DNA of 64,000 bases from CAYZQH01 sp050300015 (GTDB taxonomy: Bacteria > Pseudomonadota > Gammaproteobacteria > Pseudomonadales > Cellvibrionaceae). The notes under the pieces are model-generated. The model did no database searches. It saw only the letters and a program-made list of their open reading frames with translations, and had not been told where the DNA came from. Shown here piece after piece: positions 54,373-64,000 of the stretch. Made by a program: the position numbers and the translations under genes. Every line of letters begins with the position of its first letter. Positions within the stretch are counted from its first letter, which is position 1. The DNA lies in NCBI GenBank assembly GCA_050300015.1, contig JBNKWZ010000027.1, positions 1 to 64,000 of the forward strand. Reading direction: 5' to 3'.

Positions 54373-54823
54373 GCCTCGGCGTATAGACCTGCTGCTTTAT
54401 CGTTTTACCGTTTGATCATTTATTGTTATCGCTCCCAGGGGAGAGAGTTCTCTTGGGCGCATATCCTACACGCCCTTTCCCCAACAGCCCCCACCCTGCG
54501 CAACTCTTGCGTCTTTCTGACGTCTTATTAGCCTGGCAATCCAATAGATGTTCTATCTGTTTTATTGCCCGCCCTAAAATGTCTGGCGCTGAGGGGTGAA
54601 CAATCTTGCATTTTATTTCAGCCAATGATGGGACAGCCGTGCGCCAACTGCTTACCCGACTCTCATTTCCGCCGGGTCAATCGTATCGGTTTAGTGCCGT
54701 CAGTCACAGAACAACAAGCCATTTGAGCTTATTCAGCGGAAATTAAGGCGTCGCCTTCTATAACGAAAGGGCAAACCTTGGCCATAAAGGCCAAAACTCA
54801 GGGGTTCCCTGAAGGAGAAGACC
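54373..54823. other. Intergenic region before the DUF3300 gene
   Basis: No gene is supported. A perfect TTGGCC-ATAAA-GGCCAA hairpin lies at 54778-54794, about 30 bp upstream of the DUF3300 start, then GAAGGAG as ribosome-binding site. The hairpin may affect mRNA stability or translation. Confidence 0.5.
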
Positions 54824-56278
54824 ATGCAAATGTCATATCGATTGTTATTCGCCGGGGCTTTGGTATTTTTGCTGAGCTATAGAGCAATGGCCAATACAGA
54901 CTACCAGAGCGAGCCCAGCGAAGCGCGCGTGGAGCAACTGCTAGCGCCCATTGCACTGTACCCCGACACCGTACTGACACACATATTGATAGCCGCCACC
55001 TACCCGCTAGAAGTGATTCAAGCTGACCGCTGGGTACGGGAGAATAACGCTTTTGGAGGGCAGGCCTCAGTGGATGGTGTGGCACATAAAGACTGGGACC
55101 TAAGCGTGAAGGCTTTGGTGGCATTCCCCGAACTTCTGGCACGCATGAGCGACGACATAGACTGGCTACAAGATTTAGGCGAGCTCTTTTTATCCGATGA
55201 AGCCCTGGTCTTGGCCACTGTGCAAACCTTGCGAGACAGGGCTTATACCGCGGGTACTTTCAATAACATGCCGCATTTACGTGCCGTTCGAGAAGAGCGT
55301 GTCATCTACGTGGAGCCTGCAGTTGAGCGCGTGGTGTACTTACCCTACTATGACCCTCATATCGCTTATGGCCATTGGCACTGGCGACACCATCCGCCCG
55401 TAAGTTGGATCATTGCCGGAAGCCGTCACCATCGCCACGGGATCTCATGGAGTGCGAGCTATTCCCTGTCTTCTTCGTTTTTCTTCGGCGCCATCGCCTG
55501 GCCGCATCATCGCGTGGTACTCATTGATCCTGTACACCGCTTAAATCACTACCATGGCCGTCACATTTCAAGGTCGAAGTACGCACACCGCTGGGCGCAC
55601 AACCCCTATCACCGACGTCACGTGGGTTATCGACGCCACGATGCTCACATGCTGTTTGGCGATACCCGTTCGCAACCCCACCGCGACAAAAAACGTGAGT
55701 ACGGCCAATATCGCTCAGGCATAATGAGTCACAACCTGGATAACCATCGCCTCAATCGCAGCCATGACGCCATCAAGTCCGAGCGACACAGCGCCCATCG
55801 CAATCCTCCCGATGGCGCGCGCGAGCATAAACAGGCAAACACCAAACGATATGGCTCTAACCCCAACGCCAATTCGGACCACAAGCTTAATCGCTCAGAG
55901 AAAGACCATCCAAGATTGAATCGACTCGACGATCAACATCAGCATCACGCATCCAAAGACGCAGTTAAAGAGCGACTTCGAACTTACTCTAGTGGTAAAC
56001 CCAAAGATTCAAAACACTATCGTCAGGCCGAGGGCCACCCACGCCTAGACCGTCAAGATAAAAGCACCAAAACCTACAAGCAAGATAAGCAAGTGACTCG
56101 TACAGAGCGAGGAAGCCCCCCGAAACAACGCAACGACAGGAACATTCGCTTCGAACGCAGCACTCCCAAGCCAAATCGAAACAGCAGTAACGCTGCGCGC
56201 TTCTCAAGGCAACACTCTGAACCTCGCTCGCGACAAGACAACCATCGGTTTGAGCGACAAACGCGGGTGGTGCGTTAG
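54824..56278 (+). CDS. DUF3300 protein with His/Arg/Lys-rich tail
   Basis: It encodes 484 residues. Signal peptide ends RAMA before NTDYQSE. The DUF3300 domain (about 35-160) has LLAPIALYPDTVLTHILIAA, TYPLEVIQADRW and KALVAFPELLARMSDDIDWL. A beta segment (VIYVEPAVERVVYLPYYDPH) follows, then a tail of over 250 residues rich in His, Arg, Lys, Asn and Ser, as is usual for this family. GAAGGAG lies nine bases ahead. The protein is exported; the tail could bind polyanions or metals. Function is unknown. Confidence 0.88.
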   Translation: MQMSYRLLFAGALVFLLSYRAMANTDYQSEPSEARVEQLLAPIALYPDTVLTHILIAATYPLEVIQADRWVRENNAFGGQASVDGVAHKDWDLSVKALVAFPELLARMSDDIDWLQDLGELFLSDEALVLATVQTLRDRAYTAGTFNNMPHLRAVREERVIYVEPAVERVVYLPYYDPHIAYGHWHWRHHPPVSWIIAGSRHHRHGISWSASYSLSSSFFFGAIAWPHHRVVLIDPVHRLNHYHGRHISRSKYAHRWAHNPYHRRHVGYRRHDAHMLFGDTRSQPHRDKKREYGQYRSGIMSHNLDNHRLNRSHDAIKSERHSAHRNPPDGAREHKQANTKRYGSNPNANSDHKLNRSEKDHPRLNRLDDQHQHHASKDAVKERLRTYSSGKPKDSKHYRQAEGHPRLDRQDKSTKTYKQDKQVTRTERGSPPKQRNDRNIRFERSTPKPNRNSSNAARFSRQHSEPRSRQDNHRFERQTRVVR

Positions 56279-56418
56279 GGAACCAAGCTGAAATTGAAAC
56301 CTCCCTTTCAGTGTTTCATTTTTGAGTACATTGGAAGGAGGGCCTTTTCAAAAGCACGCTTCGGGTATAGAGCGTGCTAACCTAAAGGTATTTACACCGC
56401 TAGGATTTTAAGGCAACC

Positions 56419-57450
56419 ATGATGCCCTTCTTAGGCCACCGTCTCATTTACCTTTTATGGCTTCCCTTCCTATTCCCCACACTGTTGTGGGCAACCGAAT
56501 ACCCGGATTATCAATCCATTTTTATCAACGATTTTGCCGAAGTACTGGATGCCGACTCTGAAAATCGTATCACCGAACTACTCACAGCACACAAACAAGT
56601 CCACAACATTGAAATGACCGTGGTGACCCTACCCTCGCTCGCGCACTACCAACATTTTGGGAGTATTGAATCTTTTGCGACGGGACTATTCAATACCTGG
56701 GGGGTTGGTAATGCCGAGCGTAACGACGGTGTGATGATACTGGTGGCCGTGGCTGATCGCAGTTTGCGCATTGAATTGGGCGAGGGCTACCCAAAGCATC
56801 TCGATCAGACTGCAAAAACCATCATTGATGAGGTGATGGTACCGCACTTTAAACAACAGGATTTTGCCAAAGGCATTGAGGCCGGCGTAAAAGAATCCAT
56901 AGCCTTGTTGCGACTCGACGCCAAACCCCACGCAAATCCAACTCCATCGGAGTCCAGTGGTTGGAGCATAAAAGGTTTTATTGCAGCCGCCGTCGGTGCT
57001 TTAATGGCCGCCTTCGGTGGCAAGCACTGGTTCAGGCGCCGCGCTCGACGCTGCCCAAAATGCAGCGGCCCCATGCAACGTCTATCTGAAGAACAGGATG
57101 ATCTGTACTTAAGTGAAGGACAGCAGCTAGAAGAATCACTGGGCTCGATGAATTATGATGTTTGGTATTGCGTCAACGATGGCACTACCCAGGTAACAGA
57201 TTACGGCAAATGGTTTAGCGGTTACAGCAAATGCAAACACTGCCGCCATAAAACTGTAGAATCCAGCTCCACGACTCTAAGGCACGCCACCACAAGCAGC
57301 ACGGGCAGAAAACGCATCGACTACGATTGCCAGCATTGCCATGCTACTTGGTCAGAACACCGCACCATTCCAAAAGTGAGCTCGAGCTCATCGAGTGGTT
57401 CGTTTGGCGGTGGCAGTTCTTCGGGGGGAGGAGCCTCCGGAAAATGGTAA
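56419..57450 (+). CDS. TPM-domain protein with zinc ribbon (YgcG-like), copy 1
   Basis: It encodes 343 residues. A signal peptide (LIYLLWLPFLFPTLLWATE) is followed by a TPM domain (about 28-170: DYQSIFINDFAEVLDADSEN, FNTWGVGNAERNDGVMILVA, RSLRIELGEGY). One membrane helix (IKGFIAAAVGALMAAFGG) follows, then a cytosolic part with four Cys pairs (CPKC, CKHC, CQHC and a single YCV). The end SFGGGSSSGGGASGKW is the Gly-rich tail common in this family. It forms a tandem pair with a paralogue. Role at the membrane is unknown; related proteins have been called phosphatases. Confidence 0.88.
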   Translation: MMPFLGHRLIYLLWLPFLFPTLLWATEYPDYQSIFINDFAEVLDADSENRITELLTAHKQVHNIEMTVVTLPSLAHYQHFGSIESFATGLFNTWGVGNAERNDGVMILVAVADRSLRIELGEGYPKHLDQTAKTIIDEVMVPHFKQQDFAKGIEAGVKESIALLRLDAKPHANPTPSESSGWSIKGFIAAAVGALMAAFGGKHWFRRRARRCPKCSGPMQRLSEEQDDLYLSEGQQLEESLGSMNYDVWYCVNDGTTQVTDYGKWFSGYSKCKHCRHKTVESSSTTLRHATTSSTGRKRIDYDCQHCHATWSEHRTIPKVSSSSSSGSFGGGSSSGGGASGKW

Positions 57451-57491
57451 CCCTGATAGTTTCGAACAAAAAGTTTCAATGGCATTCGAGC

Positions 57492-58523
57492 ATGCAGCTT
57501 AACAATGTCTTCTCCCGTATGTGGGTAAGTATTACGTGCTTGGTGTATTTGCTGTGTAGCCCAACCTCACAGAGCTTTGCAGCCAATTACCCAGACTACC
57601 ACTCGCTCTACGTCAACGACTTTGCCAACGTTTTAACCCCAGAAGAAGAGCAAAGTATTACGGATCAACTTCAAGCATTCAAGCGCATTAGCGGCGTTGA
57701 AATGGCGGTGGTGACCATTGGCTCACTCAGTGACTTTAATCACGACGGTCATATCGAACCTTTTGCCACTGGTCTATTCAATTTTTGGGGTATCGGAGAC
57801 AAAAAGCGCAACGATGGCATATTACTTCTGGCGGCGATTGAAGACCGTACCATGCGCTTAGAAGTTGGCAAGGGTTACAGTGTTCACGCCAACCGAACAG
57901 CACAAACCATAGTCGCCGAATCCATACTGCCTTACTTTAAAGACGCGCAATATGCCAAAGGCATTGAACAGGGAGTGCTTGAAGCCAGAGCCTTGCTGCA
58001 ACACCGCGCCATTCGCACATCCAAACCGGAGCCCACGCCCTACATACCACCTGACAGAAATGAAAATATTGCATACCTATTCATGATGATATTTGGGGTC
58101 GGCTGTATCTTCTTGTTTATTGGCCCTCAAAAAATCGCAAGAATGATTCAAAACCACAACCTGAAGTGCCATATTTGTCTCAAGAAAATGCACTCAGCGA
58201 CATCTGAGCAAAAAACGGCGCATCTGACCGAAGCGCAAAAACAAGAAGAGGCCGACAGAGTTTGTATCTACGACGTTTGGCATTGCCCCAAAGACGATAT
58301 TTTTTACGCGATTCGAAGCCCTTACCCGAAAGACTCTGTGGTAGAAGTAGATAACGACGACGCGCTATACAAGCCCAGGTTTCGATTTCATAAGCCATCA
58401 AGCACCAAGCCCACGCATACTTCTAGCACCCGCCACTCCAGCAATACATCTTCGTGCGGCACAAAGCGAGATCGTTTCGGGGGCGGTGGCTCCTCCGGCG
58501 GTGGGGCGTCGGGGCGGTGGTAA
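57492..58523 (+). CDS. TPM-domain protein with zinc ribbon, copy 2
   Basis: It encodes 343 residues and is a paralogue of the previous gene: DYHSLYVNDFANVLTPEEEQ, FNFWGIGDKKRNDGILLLAA, MRLEVGKGYSVHANRTAQTI. A membrane helix (IAYLFMMIFGVGCIFLFIG) is followed by a Cys-containing part (CHIC and a lone WHCP) with fewer pairs than copy 1, and the tail FGGGGSSGGGASGRW. The ATG at 57492 gives signal peptide MQLNNVFSRMWVSITCLVYL; the frame is open far upstream inside the other gene, which is rejected. Tandem duplication is likely, with copy 2 diverged in its zinc part. Confidence 0.85.
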   Translation: MQLNNVFSRMWVSITCLVYLLCSPTSQSFAANYPDYHSLYVNDFANVLTPEEEQSITDQLQAFKRISGVEMAVVTIGSLSDFNHDGHIEPFATGLFNFWGIGDKKRNDGILLLAAIEDRTMRLEVGKGYSVHANRTAQTIVAESILPYFKDAQYAKGIEQGVLEARALLQHRAIRTSKPEPTPYIPPDRNENIAYLFMMIFGVGCIFLFIGPQKIARMIQNHNLKCHICLKKMHSATSEQKTAHLTEAQKQEEADRVCIYDVWHCPKDDIFYAIRSPYPKDSVVEVDNDDALYKPRFRFHKPSSTKPTHTSSTRHSSNTSSCGTKRDRFGGGGSSGGGASGRW

Positions 58524-58581
58524 TCACCTCGTGCGACTAAAGGCCCAACCCACTGGCTTGCTACTTTCTTCAAAACCGACA

Positions 58582-61500
58582 CTATTGACGATCAAATGCT
58601 TCGACTGGGTTAAACGTAAGGCTCTTGGCCTCATCCTCCAAGAAGGCTTTTAATGTTTTTTCATCAAGCCCCGGCGTGGTCATTTGTTTATACTGGTGAT
58701 CTGATAGCAGATCTTTCAAGTGCTCAATATCACTGGCCTTTTGAGGCTCACACCATGGCACCCCTGATTTTAAGTCGGGCGGCGTGTGAAAGCGGAGCGT
58801 TAATTTACTGCCGCTAGCGCCTTCTACTTCATCGACATTCAGGCCCGATGTGCCTGATGTTTTAAAATCTTTAAAATAAAACTCAAAGTAATCATCGCCA
58901 TCACCAATTATGCCCTTGCCAAAAGGTCTCAGTGCGTCAAAATCTTTCCCTTTGGGCGTGCGATATCGACACTGGTAAATACTGGCAAAAACATATCGCA
59001 CTTGCTCGCTATTTTTCTGAGGTAAGTCCCAAGTCACCAAACTACGTGCTTCATCGCCTTCTGCCTTAAGTATTGCTACTAGGTCACCTAATTGTTCAAG
59101 CGTCTCTTCGGGGACACCTGCATAATCATAGGTAATATCACTTTTTAGTACACCATAAATACGTCCCTTAAAGGTCGAACGGGTTAATTTGCCTAGATAC
59201 AATAACTGACCTCGTAACTTAGGCCCTTGCGTATCCGTACTAAGACTGAAAGTATCCGAATCTTCATACATATCCACTTCATACTCAATGCATCGCGCCC
59301 AGTCCTTTTTGGCCTTCACATAGTTATCCACATTCAGCTCAGTACAACTGGCCACAAAGGCAAAGGATACAGGTGAATACCAGTTGAATCGGTCCACGGT
59401 TATACGATTACTTTCAATGGACAAATAATAAGGATTGTAGCTACTTTCGATTGCTTTTTCTTCAGCTTCAGAAAGATGACTAAGAAAGCTATTCCGCGGA
59501 CCAATAAAGGGTTGATCCACATTAATTTTAACTAAAGCACGAACATCCTTATTTCCCTTAAACATCTCGGGGAATACAAACTCTTTGGTTTCTGACACCA
59601 AAAAATCTTTAACCAGCATGTGCTGTTGCTCAGGGTAGGTTTTGGTATCTAGCCCAATGTGTAAAGTGTCAGGAACTGGACTAAAGAATGTGGATACATC
59701 CAGTTTACCTTCACTTGGGTCATAGGCCTTTTTACCCAGAGGAACATCAATCTTAGTATCCTCGTTCTCACCCACAATACAGGTAATCTGATAACGCATA
59801 TTGCTCAGCTCACCCCTTTTGTAGTACTCCAATGCATTTGAGTACCACAACATTTTGGTATCACTACTGAGTGGCTTTAGACCCAAGTAGGTTTTATCCC
59901 AAAATTGATAAAATGGGTAAAATACACAACCAATTTTACCGGTAAAGTGCAATTTCTCATGATCTAACAACTCATCTTCGTTTAGCGGTTTAGCCAGCTC
60001 CTTATAAACCGGACCGTTGACACTGGTGATGCCGTCCACTCGGTTCACCTGAAAGCTCAGCGGTGCAATATTCGCCATTTTTTCATCGAATACTACTATC
60101 ACTCGAATATGGTGCTGAGGTGACAATTTTTTGTACTTATAAAGCGTGTTTCGTCCGTTCTTTACCTTGTAACGCGTATCTGAATACACCTCCCACTCTG
60201 CATCCTCCTCGGTAGGGTCGCGATAATAAATGGCTGCATAAATATAATTGCTTTCATCATACTGGCTTAGTAGAGGATCGAAGTTTTCACAAAAGCTGGA
60301 TAACTTATCCGTGGCCAAGTGATGTATTGGAAAATAACTTTGATACTCAGAGGTTAAGTGATCCTTGGCTGGTGGAGCATAAGTCATCATATAGCCGCCA
60401 CCATAAGCACTGCCGTAAGCAGGAGTATGAGGTTCCGCTTGTTTCAGACGCTCAACGGCCTTTTGCTTTAACGTCTCACGTACTTTGCTGGGCGTCAATT
60501 TAGCTTGTTCATCTAGACCAAAACTCAGTTTTCTTGCATCTGCACCTAACTGATCGTAATTTCGACCAATATCGTTGACAGCAAACAACCAATAGGAATC
60601 CATTCGCAAAACGTTCAGTACGTTAATGGGATATACCCATTGATCGTTTAATAGAAAATTTTCAATATAGGCTTGAACATGATATTTTTTTAGTCGATCT
60701 AAATAGGTATCGCCAGGTTCATTTGACGCCCCAATAGAGGCCCGCATCAAAATGCCAACCAATCCCGCTACGGCCTCCGCTCTAAGTCGAAAATGAGCCG
60801 CCCACAATTCGTGGTTCGGGATATTCTGAGCGCTTTTTCGATTTCTGCAAATCTCGTTCAGCATCATTTGGTTGGCTTGACTCTCACGCGTCATTTGATT
60901 TTGACGTTTTAGATCGTTGATATAGTGCGTCATCACATTACCGAACACACACTCATCCAACGCGGCGCCCAAACTCACAATAGCTGAGGTACCAGCCTTG
61001 GCTAGGGCAATGGCCGCGGCAAGTGGTGCAGTGGCGGGGACCACTGCCAATATACCCAATGCAATATCGGTGGCTTGCAAGGCCATTTCCAATTCTTTCT
61101 CATCGACTTTGAGAGAATTTTGCACAGAAGTATTTCGAAACCGCTCAAGCGATCCTATACCCTCACGCGAAGGGTAGGTATCGGTCTGGAGTACGGTGTA
61201 GGCGTTAATTTCCACCCTTCGGTTCTTAGCTCGATTCTCTTCTGAGGTATTGGGCGCTATAGGTTGGCCATAGGAGTGACCCTCCGAGTGGATTTTATCC
61301 GCGGAAACACCTCCTTGAATTAAATATTTTTCTACCGAGGCAGCCCTACGCGCAGACAGATCTTTATTATAATCATAACTACCAATATCGCAGGTATGCC
61401 CAGCAACCACCACTCGTCTATCGGGGTCTTGCTCGAGTGCCGTTTTAATCTTGGCCACATGTTTATTCAGTTCAGCTTTAACCTCTTGCTTGAGCACATC

Positions 61501-63111
61501 TTTGTTGTAGTCGAACAACCCCTGTAACTGAATACTGTCTTCAATGGACCCTGAGTTAAGCGTTGTAAAATAGTCGTCAGCAATGCGCAGATAATCTTGT
61601 TTAGATTTCTTAAAATCGGGCCTGACCGTGGCAACATAGGAGTACGCCGAGTCCGAAATGGCACGCGCACCATTGAACATGTCAATATAGGCCATACCTC
61701 GACCAAACAAGTCCAATCCTTTTTTCGGAATACCCACTTTACCTGCAATGCTGCGACTGTATTTTTCCAGGTCCGCCTGGGTATTTTTTGGCATTGAATA
61801 GTATTTTTCTTTAAGCGCTGAATTCCAACTTTGAAGCCCCTTATCACTCGACAAGGCCCTCAAATAACTTTCTCTTGCATCCCTAAAATCCTGCCAAGCA
61901 TCCAAACCCTCTTTGGTGGCAAATACAGAATCCAAAACAGCTTTGACTTTTTTATCTTCAGTGGTCTCTAGGTGAGAATGCAAAGCCTTCGCTACCGTCC
62001 AGGCAATGGTTTTTTTGCCGTTATAAGTATTGCCTTCATCATCAATATAAGTACTGAGGTCGGTTTGAATAAGCTTAGATGCCAGCTTAGCCTTGTCTCG
62101 CACCACCGAAACGCTTTTGGCATAATCCATTAAACCCTTGGCGGGCTCTCGAAATTCTGTGCCAATCTTGGCTTTGGCGTTATCTTTATCTGCTTGAATA
62201 TCTTTGGCGGCCACCAATAAATGCGAATAAAATCTGGGATATTGCACCATTAACGACTCTTCCACAGTAATGGGGTCGCCATTAATAATATCGAATTCGC
62301 CAGCGGGGGAGGTAATATCAAATTTGACCATTTCAGCTAAGCGATAGCTAGGATTCCCATCGTCCAAGCGCTTATTGACCAAACTATTCCAATTGCCCCT
62401 CGAGAACTTAAGATCTCCAGGGTTTAAAACAATTTCAAACCTATAAAGCCCATTGGGTAGATCCTTTTTTGTTCCAGAGATGACTCCCAAGTAGTAGTCA
62501 TCCACCTCTTCAAAAACGCCATCAACCTCCTGCCCATTGGGAGCAATACAACTAAATCTTCGGCTTTCACTCAAAAGAAGATCACGTTTTACAATTACAA
62601 TTACTGCTCTTATTTTAGGAACGATGTAGCCGTACAGAGGTTTCGTTTGATTTTGATGCCACTCTGCATATTGCTTTTCTTCATCCGAATTCGGCGTCTT
62701 GGCAGGCTTCTCCAATTGTTCAGGCAATATTTTTGCAATTTTTGCAGTGCGCAAGGTTTCGGAAGGACGATAGGTTTTAGCAATTTCAATTAACTCATCG
62801 ACCCAGCTCTCCCCTTTGGCCGCTGCCAGATAAGAGACGGCATCTACTGGCGGGATAATAATGGGGCGATCTTTATGTGCGTGAAAAAGCTGTCTCACCT
62901 CTAAAGAGCCGTCACCTTTTAGCGCATTAATTTTTCCCGTATTGTCTGTGCGTAACACCAACGGCTTTTTTACTTCGTTTATGGCATTCTCCGGTGCTTC
63001 TGCGATAAATACGGTATTGGTCAGTGGAGACAACCCACTGACCAAATTATCGTTTTGGTGATACCCCGTCATTAAATATACAACCGGAAAGCGACTTTCC
63101 TTAATTCCCAT
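58582..63111 (-). CDS. Very large OmpA-domain protein without signal peptide
   Basis: It encodes 1509 residues. There is no N-terminal signal peptide (MGIKESRFPVVYLMTGYHQN). An OmpA-like peptidoglycan-binding domain lies at about 530-637 (VVVAGHTCDIGSYDYNKDLS, ARRAASVEKYLIQGG, NRAKNRRVEI). A hydrophobic Ala-rich segment is at about 685-720 (GILAVVPATAPLAAAIALAK). The other 1300 residues are mixed alpha/beta and I do not recognise them. It starts ten bases after the upstream beta-propeller gene, with GGAAG before its ATG, so the two form an operon. Large cytosolic proteins with an OmpA domain can be linked to contractile or type VI secretion, but no VgrG, PAAR or Hcp is in the window. Confidence 0.75.
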   Translation of the reverse strand: MGIKESRFPVVYLMTGYHQNDNLVSGLSPLTNTVFIAEAPENAINEVKKPLVLRTDNTGKINALKGDGSLEVRQLFHAHKDRPIIIPPVDAVSYLAAAKGESWVDELIEIAKTYRPSETLRTAKIAKILPEQLEKPAKTPNSDEEKQYAEWHQNQTKPLYGYIVPKIRAVIVIVKRDLLLSESRRFSCIAPNGQEVDGVFEEVDDYYLGVISGTKKDLPNGLYRFEIVLNPGDLKFSRGNWNSLVNKRLDDGNPSYRLAEMVKFDITSPAGEFDIINGDPITVEESLMVQYPRFYSHLLVAAKDIQADKDNAKAKIGTEFREPAKGLMDYAKSVSVVRDKAKLASKLIQTDLSTYIDDEGNTYNGKKTIAWTVAKALHSHLETTEDKKVKAVLDSVFATKEGLDAWQDFRDARESYLRALSSDKGLQSWNSALKEKYYSMPKNTQADLEKYSRSIAGKVGIPKKGLDLFGRGMAYIDMFNGARAISDSAYSYVATVRPDFKKSKQDYLRIADDYFTTLNSGSIEDSIQLQGLFDYNKDVLKQEVKAELNKHVAKIKTALEQDPDRRVVVAGHTCDIGSYDYNKDLSARRAASVEKYLIQGGVSADKIHSEGHSYGQPIAPNTSEENRAKNRRVEINAYTVLQTDTYPSREGIGSLERFRNTSVQNSLKVDEKELEMALQATDIALGILAVVPATAPLAAAIALAKAGTSAIVSLGAALDECVFGNVMTHYINDLKRQNQMTRESQANQMMLNEICRNRKSAQNIPNHELWAAHFRLRAEAVAGLVGILMRASIGASNEPGDTYLDRLKKYHVQAYIENFLLNDQWVYPINVLNVLRMDSYWLFAVNDIGRNYDQLGADARKLSFGLDEQAKLTPSKVRETLKQKAVERLKQAEPHTPAYGSAYGGGYMMTYAPPAKDHLTSEYQSYFPIHHLATDKLSSFCENFDPLLSQYDESNYIYAAIYYRDPTEEDAEWEVYSDTRYKVKNGRNTLYKYKKLSPQHHIRVIVVFDEKMANIAPLSFQVNRVDGITSVNGPVYKELAKPLNEDELLDHEKLHFTGKIGCVFYPFYQFWDKTYLGLKPLSSDTKMLWYSNALEYYKRGELSNMRYQITCIVGENEDTKIDVPLGKKAYDPSEGKLDVSTFFSPVPDTLHIGLDTKTYPEQQHMLVKDFLVSETKEFVFPEMFKGNKDVRALVKINVDQPFIGPRNSFLSHLSEAEEKAIESSYNPYYLSIESNRITVDRFNWYSPVSFAFVASCTELNVDNYVKAKKDWARCIEYEVDMYEDSDTFSLSTDTQGPKLRGQLLYLGKLTRSTFKGRIYGVLKSDITYDYAGVPEETLEQLGDLVAILKAEGDEARSLVTWDLPQKNSEQVRYVFASIYQCRYRTPKGKDFDALRPFGKGIIGDGDDYFEFYFKDFKTSGTSGLNVDEVEGASGSKLTLRFHTPPDLKSGVPWCEPQKASDIEHLKDLLSDHQYKQMTTPGLDEKTLKAFLEDEAKSLTFNPVEAFDRQ

Positions 63112-63121
63112 ATTTCTTCCT

Positions 63122-64000
63122 TTAGTGCAAATTGTAGAGGGTTACACGACCATAACCGCCCATACCCCATATACCGTCTTCTTTAAGCGGTATTTTTATC
63201 ACCTTACCGGTATCAAAATCGATCCTATATAAATCCATGTAATGTGGAAACATAAAGGCTCTAGAGTCTGGAGAGTACTTGCAGAAACCCATTTTCTTAA
63301 GCGCGTCTTTTTCTGGCTTGATCGATATAATCTCCCCCTTGGGAATGCTCGCTCTAACTGTTTTTATTTGTGGACCTCCATCCATCGTGAAGCATAGCTC
63401 TTCCCCATTTGGTGAAATATTGGGATACTTGATATTCCAAAAATCGTCTAATTTAAATTCCACTTTTCGAATAACTTCACCGTTAAACTTATGTATCCAA
63501 AAACCATTGTGCTTGACCGCTAAGAATTCTGCCCCCCCTGGCAATAAAAATAGCCCTTGGCTGTATATAATAGGACGCTTGCTTAATGTTTTAGTAGTGA
63601 TATTGTAATTGTAATGTTCGCCATCACTGTAAAAAATCAAGTTTTCACTGTCGGGCGTCCAGATAAAGTGAGGCACCCCACCACCTTTGACAATCACCCA
63701 ACTGGTTTGGGTTTTCAGATCGATTAATCCACGAAAAAAGCCCTCACTATTATTCATAGATACTGCAACATATCGATTGTCAGGAGAGCGAACGGATAGG
63801 TGATTTAAAGTTGCTCCATTGAATAGCAATTCCTCATCTGCTACCAAACGTCTATCCGACCCATCCAAACGCATGGACCATAACCTTGTATAGCTACCTT
63901 TATCCAATTGCTTGGACCAAAACTGATAACGCGGTTTATCGTAAATTTCAGGGTCTGGGTAAACCTCTCTACGCAGGGGAATTGCAGCCAGCGCAGCCTC
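63122..64000 (-). CDS. Beta-propeller protein (partial, start beyond right edge)
   Basis: At least 292 residues are in the window and the frame stays open to 64000 (REVYPDPEIYDKPRYQFWSK before the TTG sometimes taken as a start). Repeats include LWSMRLDGSDRRLVADEELL, HLSVRSPDNRYVAVSMNN, FIWTPDSENLIFYSDGEHYN, YPNISPNGEELCFTMDGG and CKYSPDSRAFMFPHYMDLYR. The (S/T)PD(S/N) pattern is the TolB/WD40-like beta-propeller. There is no N-terminal part to judge export. It forms an operon with the 1509-residue gene after it. Its role is probably protein binding. Confidence 0.8.
   Translation of the reverse strand, partial: EAALAAIPLRREVYPDPEIYDKPRYQFWSKQLDKGSYTRLWSMRLDGSDRRLVADEELLFNGATLNHLSVRSPDNRYVAVSMNNSEGFFRGLIDLKTQTSWVIVKGGGVPHFIWTPDSENLIFYSDGEHYNYNITTKTLSKRPIIYSQGLFLLPGGAEFLAVKHNGFWIHKFNGEVIRKVEFKLDDFWNIKYPNISPNGEELCFTMDGGPQIKTVRASIPKGEIISIKPEKDALKKMGFCKYSPDSRAFMFPHYMDLYRIDFDTGKVIKIPLKEDGIWGMGGYGRVTLYNLH

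Noticed and set aside
1..64000. tRNA, rRNA and CRISPR arrays
   Set aside because: I looked for cloverleaf-like and rRNA-like segments and for regularly spaced repeats and saw none; a dedicated scan was not possible.

Overview
The window looks like a chromosomal segment of a polysaccharide-degrading gammaproteobacterium of the Cellvibrio/Saccharophagus/Teredinibacter type. The main clue is the long polyserine linkers behind lipoprotein signals on carbohydrate-active enzymes (an SGNH esterase and a GH5 glucanase). GH97, GH29 and LPMO-like genes, a single-gene RNase Z and many gammaproteobacterial DUF families (DUF3482, DUF2868, DUF1631, DUF3300) agree with this. The genus is inferred, not proven.

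Region 1 (1-5.3 kb) is an AT-rich integron-type cassette array. An IS5-family element is cut by the left edge. Five minus-strand genes follow, and each ends with its TAA stop inside the core of an attC recombination site. The cassettes encode a reverse transcriptase of the Abi/DRT defence type, a small membrane protein, two HEPN-motif proteins (one AbiU2-like) and a protein resembling pPIWI-associated nucleases. No integrase gene is in the window. The array reads as a phage-defence cassette cluster.

Region 2 (5.3-7 kb) has no convincing gene. It holds several diverged hairpin-rich modules in both orientations, whose stems are kept by paired base changes.

Region 3 (7-20.4 kb) is a carbohydrate block: LPMO-like protein with a GlyGly-CTERM tail, hybrid sensor kinase, GH97 (retaining, alpha-galactosidase-like), GH29 alpha-L-fucosidase, malectin+SGNH esterase and GH5 endoglucanase. 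Region 4 (20.6-30.2 kb) is mixed housekeeping and signalling: RNase Z, an ECF sigma factor with a membrane partner (possible frameshift), a PilJ-type chemoreceptor, a YCII protein, an EEP-family protein, an aldo/keto reductase, a diguanylate cyclase and signal peptidase I.

Region 5 (30.3-46.8 kb) is the most striking. Three outer-membrane beta-barrel genes lie beside a tightly packed operon: coil protein, three TPR proteins (two of them lipoproteins), a small secreted protein, a TolQ/MotA-type protein, two TolR/ExbD-type proteins, and a TonB-like protein with an AgmX/PglI C-terminus. This resembles the Agl-Glt envelope machine of Myxococcus. It is followed by a 1280-residue lipoprotein with propeller, Pro/Glu repeat, PKD-like and fibro-slime domains.

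Region 6 (46.8-64 kb) has a 176-bp MITE-like element and relatives, a DUF2868/DUF3482 GTPase pair, a DUF1631 protein, a thioredoxin-like protein, a decayed substrate-binding protein, a CBM48 protein, a DUF3300 protein, two tandem TPM-domain proteins, and a 1509-residue OmpA-domain protein behind a beta-propeller gene that runs off the right edge.
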